A DNA stretch of 64,000 bases from an uncultured Bacteroides sp. (GCA_902168185.1 CABHOV010000035.1:62001-126000); one strand, 5' to 3'. Numbered from the stretch's first letter, positions 10,146 through 22,316 are shown. Made by a program: numbers and translations. The notes: a model not told the origin generated them from the letters alone.

Positions 10146-11084
10146 TTGAAGAAACCTCTGGATTATATTCTCCTCTATGTAAAAGGACTAAGCATGGGAG
10201 CAGTGGATGTTATTCCAGGAATTTCCGGAGGAACAGTCGCTTTCATAACAGGAATTTATCAAGAACTGATACGCTCGATCTGTGCTATAGATCGTGAAGC
10301 TATTCAACTGCTCATCAAATTTCGTTTTGCAGATGTCTGGAAGAAAATCAATGGAGATTTTCTAGTCACTGTATTTGCAGGCATTTTCACGAGCGTATTT
10401 TTTCTGGCGAAAGCCATGGCCTTTCTCTTACGCTATTATCCTATACAACTCTGGTCATTTTTTTTCGGAGTAATTCTTATTGCTGCACCTCTGGCGTTAC
10501 GAAAAATCACCAAGTGGAGTATCGGCACAGTGCTAAGTTTTTTATTCGGCATTGTAATCATGTACGGATTAACCCGACTTAATGCATTACAATTACCTGC
10601 TGCATTGTGGATGATATTTGTGGCCGGTATATTTTGTAGCTGTGGAATGTTACTGCCCGGTGTGTCTGGAGCATTTTTTCTCGTGTTGATCAATCGCTAC
10701 CAGGCTGTTATCAATGCGGTATCAAAATTTAATGGTGCCGTATTACTAACCTTTTTACTGGGCGGTGTAGTAGGGTTATTAGGGATTTCCAGGATTTTAA
10801 AACGGGTGATTGATAATTATCACAACGCTGCCGTAGCTTTGATGGCCGGGCTTATGCTGGGCTCGCTGAATAAAGTATGGCCGTGGCGACAAGTTTTGCG
10901 ATATGTTACAAATGGCTCGGGTGAGCAAGTGCCCGTAGCAGAGAAAAGTGTTTTACCATGGGATTATGTTACCTTGACAGGTAAAGACCCTCAAGTGTTT
11001 CAGGCGATATTGATGGTAGCACTGGGAGTGTTTATAGTGGTTTTGATAGAAAGAATAACGGCAAGATTTAAAACAAATATCTAA
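10146..11084 (+). CDS. DUF368 integral membrane protein (PopT-like undecaprenyl-phosphate transporter family)
   Basis: KGLSMGAVDVIPGISGGTVAFITGIYQELI and GMLLPGVSGAFFLVLINRYQAVI: DUF368 duplicated PGxSGG motifs; TTG start. Confidence 0.88.
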   Translation: MKKPLDYILLYVKGLSMGAVDVIPGISGGTVAFITGIYQELIRSICAIDREAIQLLIKFRFADVWKKINGDFLVTVFAGIFTSVFFLAKAMAFLLRYYPIQLWSFFFGVILIAAPLALRKITKWSIGTVLSFLFGIVIMYGLTRLNALQLPAALWMIFVAGIFCSCGMLLPGVSGAFFLVLINRYQAVINAVSKFNGAVLLTFLLGGVVGLLGISRILKRVIDNYHNAAVALMAGLMLGSLNKVWPWRQVLRYVTNGSGEQVPVAEKSVLPWDYVTLTGKDPQVFQAILMVALGVFIVVLIERITARFKTNI

Positions 11085-11085
11085 C

Positions 11086-11829
11086 ATGGAAAAAGTATTC
11101 GGACTAATCGGAGGAACGGTTAGTCATTCGTTCTCAAAGTCATATTTTGATGAAAAATTTTTTCGCGAAGGTCTGCGCGACTATCGTTACGAATTATTTC
11201 CGTTAGGCAACATCACTGAAATTGAAGCTCTTCTTAAGGACACAAAAGGTCTCACAGGTCTTAACGTTACCATTCCATACAAAGAACAAATCATGAAGTA
11301 CCTCGATGAAGTCGATGGCTTTGCAAAAAAGATCGGGGCGGTAAATGTGATAAAGATTAAAGACGGCAAACTCAAAGGATTTAATACTGACTCTGATGCA
11401 TTTTTTGAGACAATCGAAAAGTGGCTCCCAAAAGACAAAACATTTAATGCATTGATTCTTGGAACAGGCGGTTCATCCAAAGCTGTACAGGAAGCATTGA
11501 AGAAATTAAAGATTGAATATAAACTTGTTTCGCGCGAAGCAAAAAAAGGACTGATCACTTATACTGATCTTGAAAAAGATCCTTCAATCATTAGCAACAC
11601 AAAATTGATCATCAATACAACACCGCTGGGTATGAGTCCTAAAACGGAAGCGATGCCTCCGATAAACTATGAACTCATAGGCAATGAGCATTATGTATAC
11701 GATCTGATCTACAATCCAGCCCGCACGTTGTTTCTTCAAAAATCAGAAATGCGTGGAGCCGTCATTAAGAATGGTTTGGAAATGCTGCACGTGCAAGCGG
11801 AAAAATCCTGGACAATCTGGAATAACTAA
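11086..11829 (+). CDS. aroE: Shikimate dehydrogenase
   Basis: FGLIGGTVSHSFSKSYF, GLTGLNVTIPYKEQIMKYLDEVD, GAVNVIKIKDGKLKGFNTDSDAF, ILGTGGSSKAV. Confidence 0.95.
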   Translation: MEKVFGLIGGTVSHSFSKSYFDEKFFREGLRDYRYELFPLGNITEIEALLKDTKGLTGLNVTIPYKEQIMKYLDEVDGFAKKIGAVNVIKIKDGKLKGFNTDSDAFFETIEKWLPKDKTFNALILGTGGSSKAVQEALKKLKIEYKLVSREAKKGLITYTDLEKDPSIISNTKLIINTTPLGMSPKTEAMPPINYELIGNEHYVYDLIYNPARTLFLQKSEMRGAVIKNGLEMLHVQAEKSWTIWNN

Positions 11830-11861
11830 TAAACGATTAAGCGTTAACACTCAACAGATAA

Positions 11862-11900
11862 CAAAAGAGTCGCTCGAAGTGAGCGACTCTTTTGTTTTTT
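11862..11900 (+). terminator. Intrinsic terminator after aroE
   Basis: caaaagagtcgctc-gaagt-gagcgactcttttg followed by tttttt. Confidence 0.85.
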
Positions 11901-12038
11901 ACGCGAATGAGAAACAAGGAGAGCACTATATTCGTTAAACTATATTTTACTTTCCTGCGAATTAACATCGTCATACTTTGATGAACTATTTCAAGGAAGC
12001 AACGATTAACTATTAACAGATAACGGCTAACTTCCCTT

Positions 12039-14063
12039 ATGGATTTCAAACTCAGCAGTGAATACGTACCGACAGGCGATCAGCCAAAAGCAATCAAACA
12101 ATTACTCCAAGGACTTAATGATGGCGAAGAACATCAGACGTTGCTTGGTGTAACAGGCTCCGGTAAAACGTTTACCATGGCGAATGTTATTGCGCAAAGC
12201 AATAAGCCCACGTTGGTTTTGAGTCACAATAAAACACTGGCAGCACAGCTCTATGGAGAGTTCAAACAATTCTTTCCGGAAAATGCTGTTGAGTATTTTA
12301 TATCGTACTACGACTACTATCAGCCGGAAGCATTTATACCTTCTTCCAACCTATATATCGAAAAGGATCTTTCCATCAACGAAGAGATTGAAAAGCTCCG
12401 GTTGAGTGCCACTTCTTCCCTCCTCACAGGTCGAAGAGATGTTATCGTAGTAGCATCTGTATCCTGTATATATGGTATAGGCAACCCCGATGAGTTTGGT
12501 AAGAATGTGATCAAGTTAAAAAAAGGCGAAGTGATCGCCCGCAATAAATTACTCTTTGCGCTGGTAGATATACTATATCACCGCACCGAGGCTGAGTTTA
12601 AACGCGGCACATTCCGTGTAAAAGGCGATACCGTAGATGTATTTCTAGCGTATGCGGATTATGCTATACGTATTTATTTCTGGGGCGATGAAATTGAATC
12701 CATTCAGCGGATCGATCCGGGTACTGGAAAGAAAATTTCAGATGAAACGGTAGTAACAATCTTTCCGGCCAATCTTTTCGTAACAGCAAAGTCGCAGCTT
12801 CACCAGGCGATGCGCGATATACAGGACGATATGGTGGCACAGGTAAAAATGTTTGAATCAGAACTTCGCCACTTGGAAGCGAAGCGTTTGAAAGAACGAA
12901 CCGAGTTTGACCTGGAGATGATGCGCGAGTTAGGATACTGTTCTGGTATCGAAAACTATTCGCGCTACTTTGATGGACGTCTGCCAGGAGCACGTCCCTT
13001 CTGCCTGATCGATTATTTCCCAGATGATTTTCTATTGGTGATTGACGAAAGCCACGTAACGGTGCCTCAGGTACGCGCTATGTGGGGCGGTGACCGCTCT
13101 CGTAAAGTAAATCTTGTTGACTATGGGTTTCGCCTACCCTCTGCGTTGGATAACCGTCCGCTCACCTTTAACGAGTTTGAATCGCTAATGGGCCAGGTAG
13201 TATATGTAAGTGCGACACCCGCAGAATACGAATTGAGAAAATCCGAAGGTGTAGTAGTCGAACAATTGATTCGTCCTACAGGTTTACTTGATCCGGAGAT
13301 TGACGTGCGGCCTAGTAAAAATCAGATCGATGATCTGCTGGAAGAAATCGATGAGCGCGTTAAGAAAAACGAACGCGTGCTGGTAACAACGCTTACCAAA
13401 CGCATGGCCGAAGAACTTACCAAGTATATGGATCGTGTTGGTGTCAAATGCCGCTATATACATTCGGAAGTACATACGCTGGAGCGCGTTGAACTATTGC
13501 GTGAATTACGTCTGGGGGTATACGATGTACTGGTAGGTGTAAACTTGCTGCGCGAAGGACTCGATCTTCCTGAAGTATCTTTGGTAGCTATACTTGATGC
13601 TGATAAAGAAGGATTCCTCCGCAATCAACGTTCGCTGGTTCAAACGATTGGTCGCGCTGCGCGAAATGCAAACGGCCGTGTTATCATGTATGCTGATAAT
13701 ATGACTGAATCCATGCAGGTCGCGATTGAAGAAACCAATCGAAGAAGAGAAGTACAGATAGCGTATAATACGAAACACGGTATTACTCCAAAAACTGTTT
13801 TGAAATCCAAAGAAGCTATACTTGGACAAACCAAAGTTGCTGACTCTAAAAAATCTACTCATAATTATTATGTGGAGAATGAGGAGGTGTCATTAGCTGC
13901 CGATCCGGTGGTTGCCTATCTCAGTAAAGATGAACTGAACAAGATGGCAGAACGCACACGTAAGGCGATGGAAAAAGCTGCGAAAGAACTGGAGTTCATG
14001 GAAGCCGCTAAACTTCGCGATGAATACCTGGCGATTCAAAAAATGATTGAAGAAAAAAAATAA
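12039..14063 (+). CDS. uvrB: Excinuclease ABC subunit B
   Basis: [81 protein letters not shown]-terminal UVR domain. Confidence 0.98.
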   Translation: MDFKLSSEYVPTGDQPKAIKQLLQGLNDGEEHQTLLGVTGSGKTFTMANVIAQSNKPTLVLSHNKTLAAQLYGEFKQFFPENAVEYFISYYDYYQPEAFIPSSNLYIEKDLSINEEIEKLRLSATSSLLTGRRDVIVVASVSCIYGIGNPDEFGKNVIKLKKGEVIARNKLLFALVDILYHRTEAEFKRGTFRVKGDTVDVFLAYADYAIRIYFWGDEIESIQRIDPGTGKKISDETVVTIFPANLFVTAKSQLHQAMRDIQDDMVAQVKMFESELRHLEAKRLKERTEFDLEMMRELGYCSGIENYSRYFDGRLPGARPFCLIDYFPDDFLLVIDESHVTVPQVRAMWGGDRSRKVNLVDYGFRLPSALDNRPLTFNEFESLMGQVVYVSATPAEYELRKSEGVVVEQLIRPTGLLDPEIDVRPSKNQIDDLLEEIDERVKKNERVLVTTLTKRMAEELTKYMDRVGVKCRYIHSEVHTLERVELLRELRLGVYDVLVGVNLLREGLDLPEVSLVAILDADKEGFLRNQRSLVQTIGRAARNANGRVIMYADNMTESMQVAIEETNRRREVQIAYNTKHGITPKTVLKSKEAILGQTKVADSKKSTHNYYVENEEVSLAADPVVAYLSKDELNKMAERTRKAMEKAAKELEFMEAAKLRDEYLAIQKMIEEKK

Positions 14064-14086
14064 ACATAGCTATAGTATATATAGCA

Positions 14087-15661
14087 CTATTTATTCCGGG
14101 TTAGATCGCGGTTGTAAAAACCTCCGCGGTTCTCTTTCCTCTCCAGTGATTGCCGTGTGATGACATACGCAATTGTAATGAGGTTTCGAAGTTCGCAAAG
14201 CTGTGGAGACAAAACTGCTTCATCATACAACTTTTCGGTTTCATGATAGAGCACATCAATTCTTCGCAGTGCACGTTGTAGCCGCTCATTGGAACGTACG
14301 ATAGCAACGTAATCACTCATCAGGTCACGCAACTCTTTCCGGTTGTGCGTAATGAGAATTTGCTCACGCGGAACAGTAGTCCCTTCCGCATTCCAGTCCG
14401 GTATATTTTGTGGCGTTGAGATTGAATCCAGCTTACGTTCAACATCTGCAAAACAACGATGCGCGAATACAATCGCTTCCAGCAATGAGTTTGATGCCAG
14501 GCGGTTTGCACCATGCAAGCCGGTGCGCGAACATTCACCGCAGGCATATAAATTGGCAATCGATGTTCTTCCAAAAGTATCGACATCAATTCCTCCACAC
14601 TGATAATGTGCAGCCGGCACTACCGGAATCATTTCTTTGGTGATATCTATACCTTTACTCAGGCACTTCTCATATATATTCGGGAAATGCGAGATGAAAT
14701 CCTCCTTCGGCAAATGCGTGCAATCCAGGTATACACATTCATCGCCCCGCGTGATCAATTCATTGTCTATAGCCTGCGCAACGATATCGCGTGAAGCAAG
14801 CTCTGCACGGTCATCGTACTTGAACATAAACCGCTCACCATCTTTGGCGCGAAGGTATGCTCCATGCCCACGGATAGCTTCGGTAATTAAAAATGAAGGA
14901 TTATCATCCTTGGAATAAAATGCAGTCGGATGAAATTGCACAAACTCCATGTCGCGCACTTCCGCCATGGCACGGTACGCCATTGCTACACCATCTCCAG
15001 TTGCAATCAACGGATTCGTAGTCGTGCGGTATACTTGTCCGGAACCACCGGTAGCCAGCATGGTAACTTTTGAAGTATACTTCTCAATTTTACAAGTATA
15101 CTGATCCATCACATACGCACCATAGCAGGTAATGCCCGGCTGCGGCTGTGAAATCTTATTCTTGAAATGATGTTCAGTGATCAGATCAATCGAAAAATGA
15201 TGCGACAGCAGTGTGATGTTTGGCAGAGTGCTGACTTCGCGCAGCAATCCTTTTTCAATCTGCCAGCCTGTAATATCTTTATAGTGGATGATTCGCTTCG
15301 CTGTGTGACCACCTTCACGCCCCAATGCCAGGTTGCCCGCTTCATCCTGATCAAACTCAACACCCCATCCTATAATTTCGAGTAAACGTTCAGGTCCTTC
15401 CTTTACTACTAACTCTACTACGTCAGGATCGCACAAGCCATCGCCAGCACGCAACGTATCCTCTATATGTTTTTGAAAGGAGTCTGTGATCTCATCCAGC
15501 ACAACTGCTATACCACCTTGTGCATACTTCGTGTTTGATTCACTGTCGTCAGCTTTCGTAATAACAGTAATGGATTGATCCGGAAAACGTTTGGCTGTTT
15601 TAATAGCAAACGAAAGCCCGGCTATACCCGAGCCAATGATGAGAACGTCTGTTTGCGGCAT
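14087..15661 (-). CDS. nadB: L-aspartate oxidase
   Basis: DVLIIGSGIAGLSFAIKTA, TKYAQGGIAVVLDE, HYKDITGWQIEKGLL, ATGGSGQVYRTTTNP, HYQCGGIDVDTFGRTSIANLYACGECSRTGLHGANRLASNSLLE. Confidence 0.97.
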   Translation of the reverse strand: MPQTDVLIIGSGIAGLSFAIKTAKRFPDQSITVITKADDSESNTKYAQGGIAVVLDEITDSFQKHIEDTLRAGDGLCDPDVVELVVKEGPERLLEIIGWGVEFDQDEAGNLALGREGGHTAKRIIHYKDITGWQIEKGLLREVSTLPNITLLSHHFSIDLITEHHFKNKISQPQPGITCYGAYVMDQYTCKIEKYTSKVTMLATGGSGQVYRTTTNPLIATGDGVAMAYRAMAEVRDMEFVQFHPTAFYSKDDNPSFLITEAIRGHGAYLRAKDGERFMFKYDDRAELASRDIVAQAIDNELITRGDECVYLDCTHLPKEDFISHFPNIYEKCLSKGIDITKEMIPVVPAAHYQCGGIDVDTFGRTSIANLYACGECSRTGLHGANRLASNSLLEAIVFAHRCFADVERKLDSISTPQNIPDWNAEGTTVPREQILITHNRKELRDLMSDYVAIVRSNERLQRALRRIDVLYHETEKLYDEAVLSPQLCELRNLITIAYVITRQSLERKENRGGFYNRDLTRNK

Positions 15662-15663
15662 GA

Positions 15664-16743
15664 TTAGTTTTTGGAGATTTCCAGCATGCGCTGAATCGGA
15701 ATCAATGCTTTCTGACGGATATCTTCCGGCACCAGTATTTCAGGTAATTCGTATTTCAGGCAGAGGTATAATTTTTCCATAGTGTTCATCCGCATAAAAG
15801 CACACTCACTGCAAGCACAGGTATTATCCTCGTGGCTCGGTGCAGGTATCAACGTTTTATGAGGAACTTCCTTCGACATCTGGTGAAGTATACCTGCTTC
15901 GGTTGCAATGATATACTCTGCATTGTCATCGTTCTTCACAAAGTTTATCATGCCGGTTGTTGAACCTACATAGTGTGCTACTTTCAGAATATGTGTTTCT
16001 GATTCCGGGTGCGCTACGATCTTCGCCTTTGGATGTTGCTTGTGGAGCTCCAGTAATTTATCTATAGCGAAAGCTTCATGCACAATGCAAGCGCCATCCC
16101 ACAACAACATATCTCTTCCGGTTTTATTAATCAGATACCGGCCCAGATTTTTATCAGGAGCAAAAATTATAGGTTGATCTTTCGGTACAGAGTTTACAAT
16201 CTTCTCTGCGTTGGCAGATGTACAGATGATATCACTCATAGCCTTGATCTCGGCTGTACAGTTAATATAGGTTATAACGATGTGATCGGGATGCTGATCT
16301 TTAAATTTTTTGAACAAGTCCGGAGGTGCTGACTCTGCGAGCGAGCAACCTGCCTTCAGATCAGGCAGCAAAACTTTTTTATGAGGATTGAGAATCTTGG
16401 CAGTCTCGCCCATGAAATGTACACCAGCAAAAACGATCATATCCGCAGTGGTAGCAGCTGCCTGTTGTGAAAGCCCGAGGCTGTCGCCCACATAATCTGC
16501 TATATCCTGAATGTCTGGAGTCTGATAATAATGTGCCAGGATCACGGCATTCTTTTCCTTCTTCAGGCGGGTTATCTCTGCTGCCAGATTCACCTGCTTA
16601 TCTACCGGGATGTTGAGAAAACCCTTTTGCTGAAGCCTCTCGGTGGCTTTTGCTACGATTTCGTCTGTTACCATTTTTGTTTGCACTTGGCCGTGCGAAA
16701 ATAGTGTTAAATGTTCATAGTTCGTATTCAATTCCCTGTTCAC
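15664..16743 (-). CDS. nadA: Quinolinate synthase
   Basis: [86 protein letters not shown]. The true start may be the internal MVTDEIV. Confidence 0.97.
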   Translation of the reverse strand: MNRELNTNYEHLTLFSHGQVQTKMVTDEIVAKATERLQQKGFLNIPVDKQVNLAAEITRLKKEKNAVILAHYYQTPDIQDIADYVGDSLGLSQQAAATTADMIVFAGVHFMGETAKILNPHKKVLLPDLKAGCSLAESAPPDLFKKFKDQHPDHIVITYINCTAEIKAMSDIICTSANAEKIVNSVPKDQPIIFAPDKNLGRYLINKTGRDMLLWDGACIVHEAFAIDKLLELHKQHPKAKIVAHPESETHILKVAHYVGSTTGMINFVKNDDNAEYIIATEAGILHQMSKEVPHKTLIPAPSHEDNTCACSECAFMRMNTMEKLYLCLKYELPEILVPEDIRQKALIPIQRMLEISKN

Positions 16744-16788
16744 ATTTTAACCGACTGTAAAACAGAGAACAAAAAATGCTATCGAAAA

Positions 16789-17142
16789 CTACTCTAACAA
16801 CCCCAACTTATGCTGAAAAATTCCAGCAATGCTAAACGCTCGTTGCTTTGCCTCCAATGCTTTCTCACCTTCAAAATTTTCGTCTACCGTTTTTGTGAAA
16901 TGGGAAAGCCAGCGATCAAAATGTTCTGGCGTTACGGGTAAATGTATATGCTTCTCAAACGGATTACGTTTATAGCTTTGATCTCCTAACAAAATGGAAG
17001 CCCAGAAGTTATACAGAATCGGGAGATGATGCGGCCAATCCACGTGACTGAAAAGCGGTGCCAGCAAATCGTCCTTATTCACCTTCTCGTAAAATTTATT
17101 TACCAGTACCTCTATATCTTCACGGCTCTCAAGCGTTTTCAT
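16789..17142 (-). CDS. Group III truncated hemoglobin
   Basis: DIEVLVNKFYEKVNKDDLLAPLFSHVDWPHHLPILYNFWASILLGDQSYKRNPFEKHIHLPVTPEHFDRWLSHF. Confidence 0.88.
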   Translation of the reverse strand: MKTLESREDIEVLVNKFYEKVNKDDLLAPLFSHVDWPHHLPILYNFWASILLGDQSYKRNPFEKHIHLPVTPEHFDRWLSHFTKTVDENFEGEKALEAKQRAFSIAGIFQHKLGLLE

Positions 17143-17151
17143 ATATCTCGT

Positions 17152-18276
17152 TTATAGACCTAAACGTTGCAATATTTCCTGTGTGTGTTCTCCTAAATGT
17201 GGAGGCGTTGTTAATGCATGGGATCCAAAATTTTTACTCTGCGCCACAAAGCTTTTCAGGCCCACTATATCTTCCCCTTGTAATAACAATGCTGTTGCCT
17301 CCGGTGTTTCAAAAACCTGTTGCATATTCCGGATAAATCCTGCCGGAATTTTTGCCTTATGAATAGCCGTTATCAAAGTATCGGAAGTATATATTATGAT
17401 ACGGGCCTGCAGTATAGAATTTAATTCAGCACGGTGTAGCACACGTGAAGCATTTGTTTTAAAACGATCATCGTAACCTACAGCAGCAATTTCCAGAAGT
17501 ATACATAAGTCTTGGAATTGCCTGTCGCTACCAATGGCCAGCAGTATTTCTTTTCCATCGGAGGTTTTAAACACATCGCCGTAAGGCGCTATATTGGGAT
17601 GCGATGACCCTTGTTTTTGCGGAAGCACTCCGGCCACCAGCCAGTTCGTTGCCTGGTTTACAAGCGAAGCAACGGCAGCCTGTATCAAGGATACTTCAAT
17701 AGCATCGCCCCTACCGGTTCGTTCACGATTCAACAGCGCCAGTAATATACCTTCCTTCAAATGATGCGCAGCCAATACATCTACAAGCGCTACCGGCATC
17801 TTTAACGATGGCCCACCCGGTACTCCATTCATAAACATATACCCGGCCTCTGCCTGTATAATGGCATCGTAGCCTACACGATTATTAGTCGAGCCATACC
17901 CGGTAATCTGCCCATAGATAATTCGAGCATTCAAATTGGACAAGGTCTTGTAATCAACGCCAAGTTTTTCGGCATCGCCTGGTTTATAGCTGGCAATAAC
18001 TATATCCGATTGTTGCGCCAGCGTATATACTACATCCCGGTCTTTGATATTTGTTAAGTCTAATGCTACAGATTTCTTACCCCAGTTAACAGAGCAAAAA
18101 TATGCCGACTGATCTCCGGTTTGCTCCGTTGCTGATTTCCAGCTTCGCGTGACGTCTCCGCCTATAGCCGGATTTTCAACTTTGATAACCTCTGCTCCCA
18201 GCTCAGCAAAAAATTGTCCGACACTCGGGCCGGCCAGCACAGAAGCCAATTCGAGCACCCTTAAATCAGAAAACAT
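17152..18276 (-). CDS. CaiB/BaiF family CoA-transferase
   Basis: LRVLELASVLAGPSVGQFFAELGAEVIKVENPAIGGDVTRSW, VALDLTNIKDRDVV, GYDAIIQAEAGYMFMNG. Confidence 0.9.
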   Translation of the reverse strand: MFSDLRVLELASVLAGPSVGQFFAELGAEVIKVENPAIGGDVTRSWKSATEQTGDQSAYFCSVNWGKKSVALDLTNIKDRDVVYTLAQQSDIVIASYKPGDAEKLGVDYKTLSNLNARIIYGQITGYGSTNNRVGYDAIIQAEAGYMFMNGVPGGPSLKMPVALVDVLAAHHLKEGILLALLNRERTGRGDAIEVSLIQAAVASLVNQATNWLVAGVLPQKQGSSHPNIAPYGDVFKTSDGKEILLAIGSDRQFQDLCILLEIAAVGYDDRFKTNASRVLHRAELNSILQARIIIYTSDTLITAIHKAKIPAGFIRNMQQVFETPEATALLLQGEDIVGLKSFVAQSKNFGSHALTTPPHLGEHTQEILQRLGL

Positions 18277-18374
18277 ACGATTGAACTATCATTTGAAACC
18301 AAAAATCACACTTCTCCTCCAATTGTTAATCATTTGTAGCATTTTTGTGACGGACTCAAATAAAAATAAATTCC

Positions 18375-19622
18375 ATGAGGAGACTTCTCATTGTTGCTAC
18401 ACTTATAATGCTCGTTGGCGCTTGTAAGCAGAAAGCTGAAAACACGACTGTCTTAAAAACAGGAATCTGGCGAGCTACGATTGAAATACAAGGACAACAA
18501 CTGCCGTTTAATTTTGAGTTGGTGAAGGACGCTGATGACGGGTATGACATTTACCTGCGCAATGCCGATGAGCGTTTGTTGCTTGATGAAATAAAAGTTT
18601 ACGGTGATTCAGTAGATATAGGGCTTCACATTTTTGATGCGAACATCAAGGCTCATGTTAAGGGTGATACACTGCATGGTGAATTCATCAAGAATTATGA
18701 AAAGGATTTTAATATACCATTCACGGCTGTACATGGACAATCTTTTCGCTTTGAGAAAGCTGGTGCACAGAAAGATATACCTGACTTCTCGGGCAAATAT
18801 GCTGTTACTTTTATACATGAATTTGATACAACAAAAGCGGTGGGTATATTTCATCAACAGAACGATAGCGTTACCGGAACTTTTCTTACACCTACAGGCG
18901 ACTATCGCTACCTGCAGGGCAACGTTGTAAACAGCTTAATGCAGCTGAGTACATTCGATGGTAATCATGCCTATATATTCAGGGCTACAAAAAAAGATGA
19001 TGGCAAACTGATCGGAGAATTTATATCCGGTAAAAATCACATGGAATTCTGGGAGGCTGAAAAAGATGAAAACGCATCGTTACCAGACCCGGAATCACTT
19101 ACTTATTTAAAGCCTGGTTATGAACGGATCGAGTTCAACTTCCCCGATGTAAATGGTAAACCTGTTAGTCTCAACGATGAGAAGTATAAAAACAAAGTGG
19201 TGATCCTGCAGATGTTCGGCACATGGTGTCCTAATTGTTTGGATGAGACTATGTTTCTCTCTCCCTGGTATAATGAAAATAAAAAACGAGGTGTAGAAAT
19301 TATAGGGCTTGCTTACGAGCGTAAACCTGATTTTGATTATGCTAGCGGTCGCGTAAAAAAAATGATCGATAAGTTAAAGGTGAATTATGATTTCGTAATT
19401 GCCGGAACAAACAATAAAGCGCAAGCCGCTGAAACGCTTCCGATGCTTAATAAAGTCGTTGCATTTCCAACCACCATTTTTATTGGTAAAGATGGAAAAG
19501 TAAAGAAGATCCATACAGGCTATTCAGGTCCTGGCACCGGCTTCTACTATGAAGTGGGTATTCAAAAGTTTAATGAGACGGTCAATGAACTTTTGAACGA
19601 GAATTTAACTTCTAAGAAATAA
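18375..19622 (+). CDS. TlpA-family thioredoxin-like disulfide reductase, lipoprotein
   Basis: Lipobox [12 protein letters not shown]-terminal redoxin [42 protein letters not shown]...[26 protein letters not shown] (CPNC active site). Confidence 0.9.
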   Translation: MRRLLIVATLIMLVGACKQKAENTTVLKTGIWRATIEIQGQQLPFNFELVKDADDGYDIYLRNADERLLLDEIKVYGDSVDIGLHIFDANIKAHVKGDTLHGEFIKNYEKDFNIPFTAVHGQSFRFEKAGAQKDIPDFSGKYAVTFIHEFDTTKAVGIFHQQNDSVTGTFLTPTGDYRYLQGNVVNSLMQLSTFDGNHAYIFRATKKDDGKLIGEFISGKNHMEFWEAEKDENASLPDPESLTYLKPGYERIEFNFPDVNGKPVSLNDEKYKNKVVILQMFGTWCPNCLDETMFLSPWYNENKKRGVEIIGLAYERKPDFDYASGRVKKMIDKLKVNYDFVIAGTNNKAQAAETLPMLNKVVAFPTTIFIGKDGKVKKIHTGYSGPGTGFYYEVGIQKFNETVNELLNENLTSKK

Positions 19623-20866
19623 TGAAACCTGCAGTCCATACACAATCGACAGAAACAAGCGCAACCACCTCCAGCCATGCACTTCCTGGCCAGGGCAAGC
19701 GTGTTGTTGTTGGTTTATCGGGAGGTGTGGACTCCAGTGTGGCGGCTTATCTCCTTCAAAAAGAAGGATACGAAGTGATTGGCATGTTCATGAAGAACTG
19801 GCATGACGACTCCGTAACCATCAGCAATGAATGTCCATGGCTAGATGATAGTAATGATGCTATGATCGTAGCGCAACATCTGGGTATTCCATTTCAGGCT
19901 ATAGATCTTAGCACAGAGTATAAAGCACGCATCGTTGACTATATGTTTGCTGAGTACCAACGCGGCCGTACGCCAAATCCAGATGTACTTTGTAACCGCG
20001 AAATAAAGTTTGATGTTTTCCTGAATGCTGCACTCAAGCTTGGAGCTGATTATGTAGCCACGGGACATTACTGCCGCAGAGCACAGCATGAACAAAATGG
20101 TAAAGCAGTATATCAATTGCTTTCCGGAAAAGATCCCAATAAAGATCAGAGTTATTTCTTGTGTCAGCTTACGCAGGAACAATTGTCCAAATCGCTTTTC
20201 CCGATAGGTGAATTATTAAAACCTGAAGTAAGAGCGATAGCCAAAGAGATTGGGTTGGTAACGGCTGATAAAAAAGACTCACAAGGGTTATGCTTTGTGG
20301 GCAAAGTACATTTACCTGATTTTTTACAACAACGTCTCATTCCAAAAAAAGGAAAGGTTGTGAATGTACCGGCTGATGCTACAGCTTTTAAAAATGGCTT
20401 TGATAAAAATGATCTGGAGCTGATTACAGCGCCGTATCATTTTGAACCATCGGCAGGCAGTGTTGTGGGTGAACACAACGGTGCGCATTATTATACCATT
20501 GGCCAGCGCAGAGGCTTAAACCTCGGTGGGTTTGCTGAGCCGTTGTTTGTGATTGGAACCGATACAAATGAAAATGTGATCTATACCGGTATGGGCGAGG
20601 AGCATCCCGGACTATACCGAAAAGGGTTATTCGTTCCTAACGAAGATGAGCATTGGATTCGAACCGATCTGAAATTAAACGTTGGAGAGGCAGCCCAATA
20701 CAATGCACGCATCCGTTATCGCCAGGCGTTGGCCGCTTGCACGCTTTATAAAAGAGAAGAAGGACTATATATCATTTTCGATGTCCCAATGAAAAGTATC
20801 ACCCCCGGACAGTTTGCTGCCTGGTATAATGGGGAGGAATTGATCGGATCTGGCGTAATAAGTTAG
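19622..20866 (+). CDS. mnmA: tRNA-specific 2-thiouridylase MnmA
   Basis: [93 protein letters not shown] overlap with the upstream gene. Confidence 0.97.
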   Translation: MKPAVHTQSTETSATTSSHALPGQGKRVVVGLSGGVDSSVAAYLLQKEGYEVIGMFMKNWHDDSVTISNECPWLDDSNDAMIVAQHLGIPFQAIDLSTEYKARIVDYMFAEYQRGRTPNPDVLCNREIKFDVFLNAALKLGADYVATGHYCRRAQHEQNGKAVYQLLSGKDPNKDQSYFLCQLTQEQLSKSLFPIGELLKPEVRAIAKEIGLVTADKKDSQGLCFVGKVHLPDFLQQRLIPKKGKVVNVPADATAFKNGFDKNDLELITAPYHFEPSAGSVVGEHNGAHYYTIGQRRGLNLGGFAEPLFVIGTDTNENVIYTGMGEEHPGLYRKGLFVPNEDEHWIRTDLKLNVGEAAQYNARIRYRQALAACTLYKREEGLYIIFDVPMKSITPGQFAAWYNGEELIGSGVIS

Positions 20867-20877
20867 TTGGCATAATA

Positions 20878-20926
20878 TTATAGCACGAAACCCGTCATGT
20901 AGTTTAGCCGTAGTAACGTGCTATAA
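20878..20926. repeat. Inverted repeat downstream of mnmA
   Basis: ttatagcacg ... cgtgctataa, 10-bp perfect arms, 29-nt spacer. Confidence 0.55.
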
Positions 20927-21030
20927 ATAACTATGGCGACTTTTTACTCGTACCCTATTCATTTACATTCTTGTTTTGATTTCGGTATTAAAAGTCTTTG
21001 CTTAATTTTAACCCAAACAAAACTCTTATT

Positions 21031-21588
21031 ATGAAAAAAGACATTCGTTTTTTGGTAGTAATTTCTTTTTTACTGCTTTCATTTTCGCAATTCAGTGCTA
21101 CAGCCCAAGTGAGAAAAGGAGACTTTTTACTAAGCCCCAGCCTTGGTTTGGGTTATTACTATGCAGGTAGTGGCTTAGCTGTAACGCTAGGTGTTAATGG
21201 AGAGTATGCCTTTACAGATGAGATCAGCGGTGGTGGATATATAGCGTATACCCGTTGGACTAATGATTACGGATACCAGGGTAACAATTATGATTATTCT
21301 TACAACTTCATCGATTTTGGAGCTCGTGCTTCTTATCACTTCGCAAAACTTCTTCGTGTATCCAACAAGAAATTTGACCCATACGCAGGTGCATTCTTAG
21401 GTTTTGTAACATCCAGCTATAGCCATGATGGCAATGGCGTAGTTGGCTACGATGACAATTATGGAAGCGATCTTCGCCCTGGTATCTTTGCAGGTGCGCG
21501 TTATTTCTTCCAACCTAATATAGGTGTCTTTGGTGAAGTCAGTATAGGATTAACTCCTATCTCCGGAGGTGTAACCTTCAAGTTCTAG
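21031..21588 (+). CDS. Outer membrane beta-barrel protein
   Basis: Start at the internal Met MKKDIRFLVVISFLLLSFSQFSATAQ (signal peptide), then alternating aromatic/Gly barrel strands ending VTFKF. Confidence 0.75.
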   Translation: MKKDIRFLVVISFLLLSFSQFSATAQVRKGDFLLSPSLGLGYYYAGSGLAVTLGVNGEYAFTDEISGGGYIAYTRWTNDYGYQGNNYDYSYNFIDFGARASYHFAKLLRVSNKKFDPYAGAFLGFVTSSYSHDGNGVVGYDDNYGSDLRPGIFAGARYFFQPNIGVFGEVSIGLTPISGGVTFKF

Positions 21589-21611
21589 TAAAAGAAACGA
21601 CCTTATTTTAT

Positions 21612-21646
21612 ACGGGTGCCTACTAACTAGGCATCCGTTTTTTTTT
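21612..21646 (+). terminator. Intrinsic terminator
   Basis: acgggtgcct-actaact-aggcatccgt then a T9 tract; one mismatch in the stem. Confidence 0.85.
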
Positions 21647-22211
21647 AGAAATTCTCCTTAAATCCACTTATACCTCCGGATACTATATATTTCATTGCTA
21701 TAGGTCCTGATATATTCAGTGGTGTAATTCTGTTCCTCTGCACAATGTAATGCCATCCAGATACGGCATACGAGTGTGGCAGGTAAACGGAAACCATATC
21801 GTTCAACCCCAGCTCCGATAAATCCGCCTGTGTTATAAAACCGATCTGGTATAGTTTATTCTCTTCGTTCATCAACACCAGCACAGGTTTATTGAATTTC
21901 TTTTTATCACCCACAAAAGCATTTAGTAAATCTTTCAAGGATGAATAAATAAGTTTCACCAGTGGAATACGATTCATGCCATGATCGAACCACGTTGTAA
22001 AAGCTTTGAACGCAAAATTCGTGGTCAGGTATCCGAAGATCGTAATGGCGCATAGAATAATCAGGAAGCCAAGACCAGGATAAGGAAGTTTAAGAAGACT
22101 GTCGAGCCAGCTAAAAGCTATAAAGATAAAATATGCAGTAGCTACCAACGGAACGATAAACAAGGTACCACTAAAGAAATAGCGGATGATTCGTCTGAAC
22201 GTGCTTTCCAT
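21645..22211 (-). CDS. DUF502 family membrane protein
   Basis: FFSGTLFIVPLVATAYFIF...IPLVKLIYSSLKDLLNAF...VSVYLPHSYAVSGWHYIVQRNRITPLNISGPIAMKYIVSGGIS. Confidence 0.8.
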   Translation of the reverse strand: MESTFRRIIRYFFSGTLFIVPLVATAYFIFIAFSWLDSLLKLPYPGLGFLIILCAITIFGYLTTNFAFKAFTTWFDHGMNRIPLVKLIYSSLKDLLNAFVGDKKKFNKPVLVLMNEENKLYQIGFITQADLSELGLNDMVSVYLPHSYAVSGWHYIVQRNRITPLNISGPIAMKYIVSGGISGFKENF

Positions 22212-22316
22212 GAAACGCAGGGGTTAGAATACAGGAGTAAGGAGGTAAGAATGCAATACTCCTGTAACAAAATTAAGGAAGCCTTTCAGGTTTTTCTTTG
22301 AAAGCGTATTATTTTA

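Noticed and set aside
14320-14918. Several 62-93 aa ORFs on both strands
   Set aside because: All lie within nadB, which has unambiguous family motifs.
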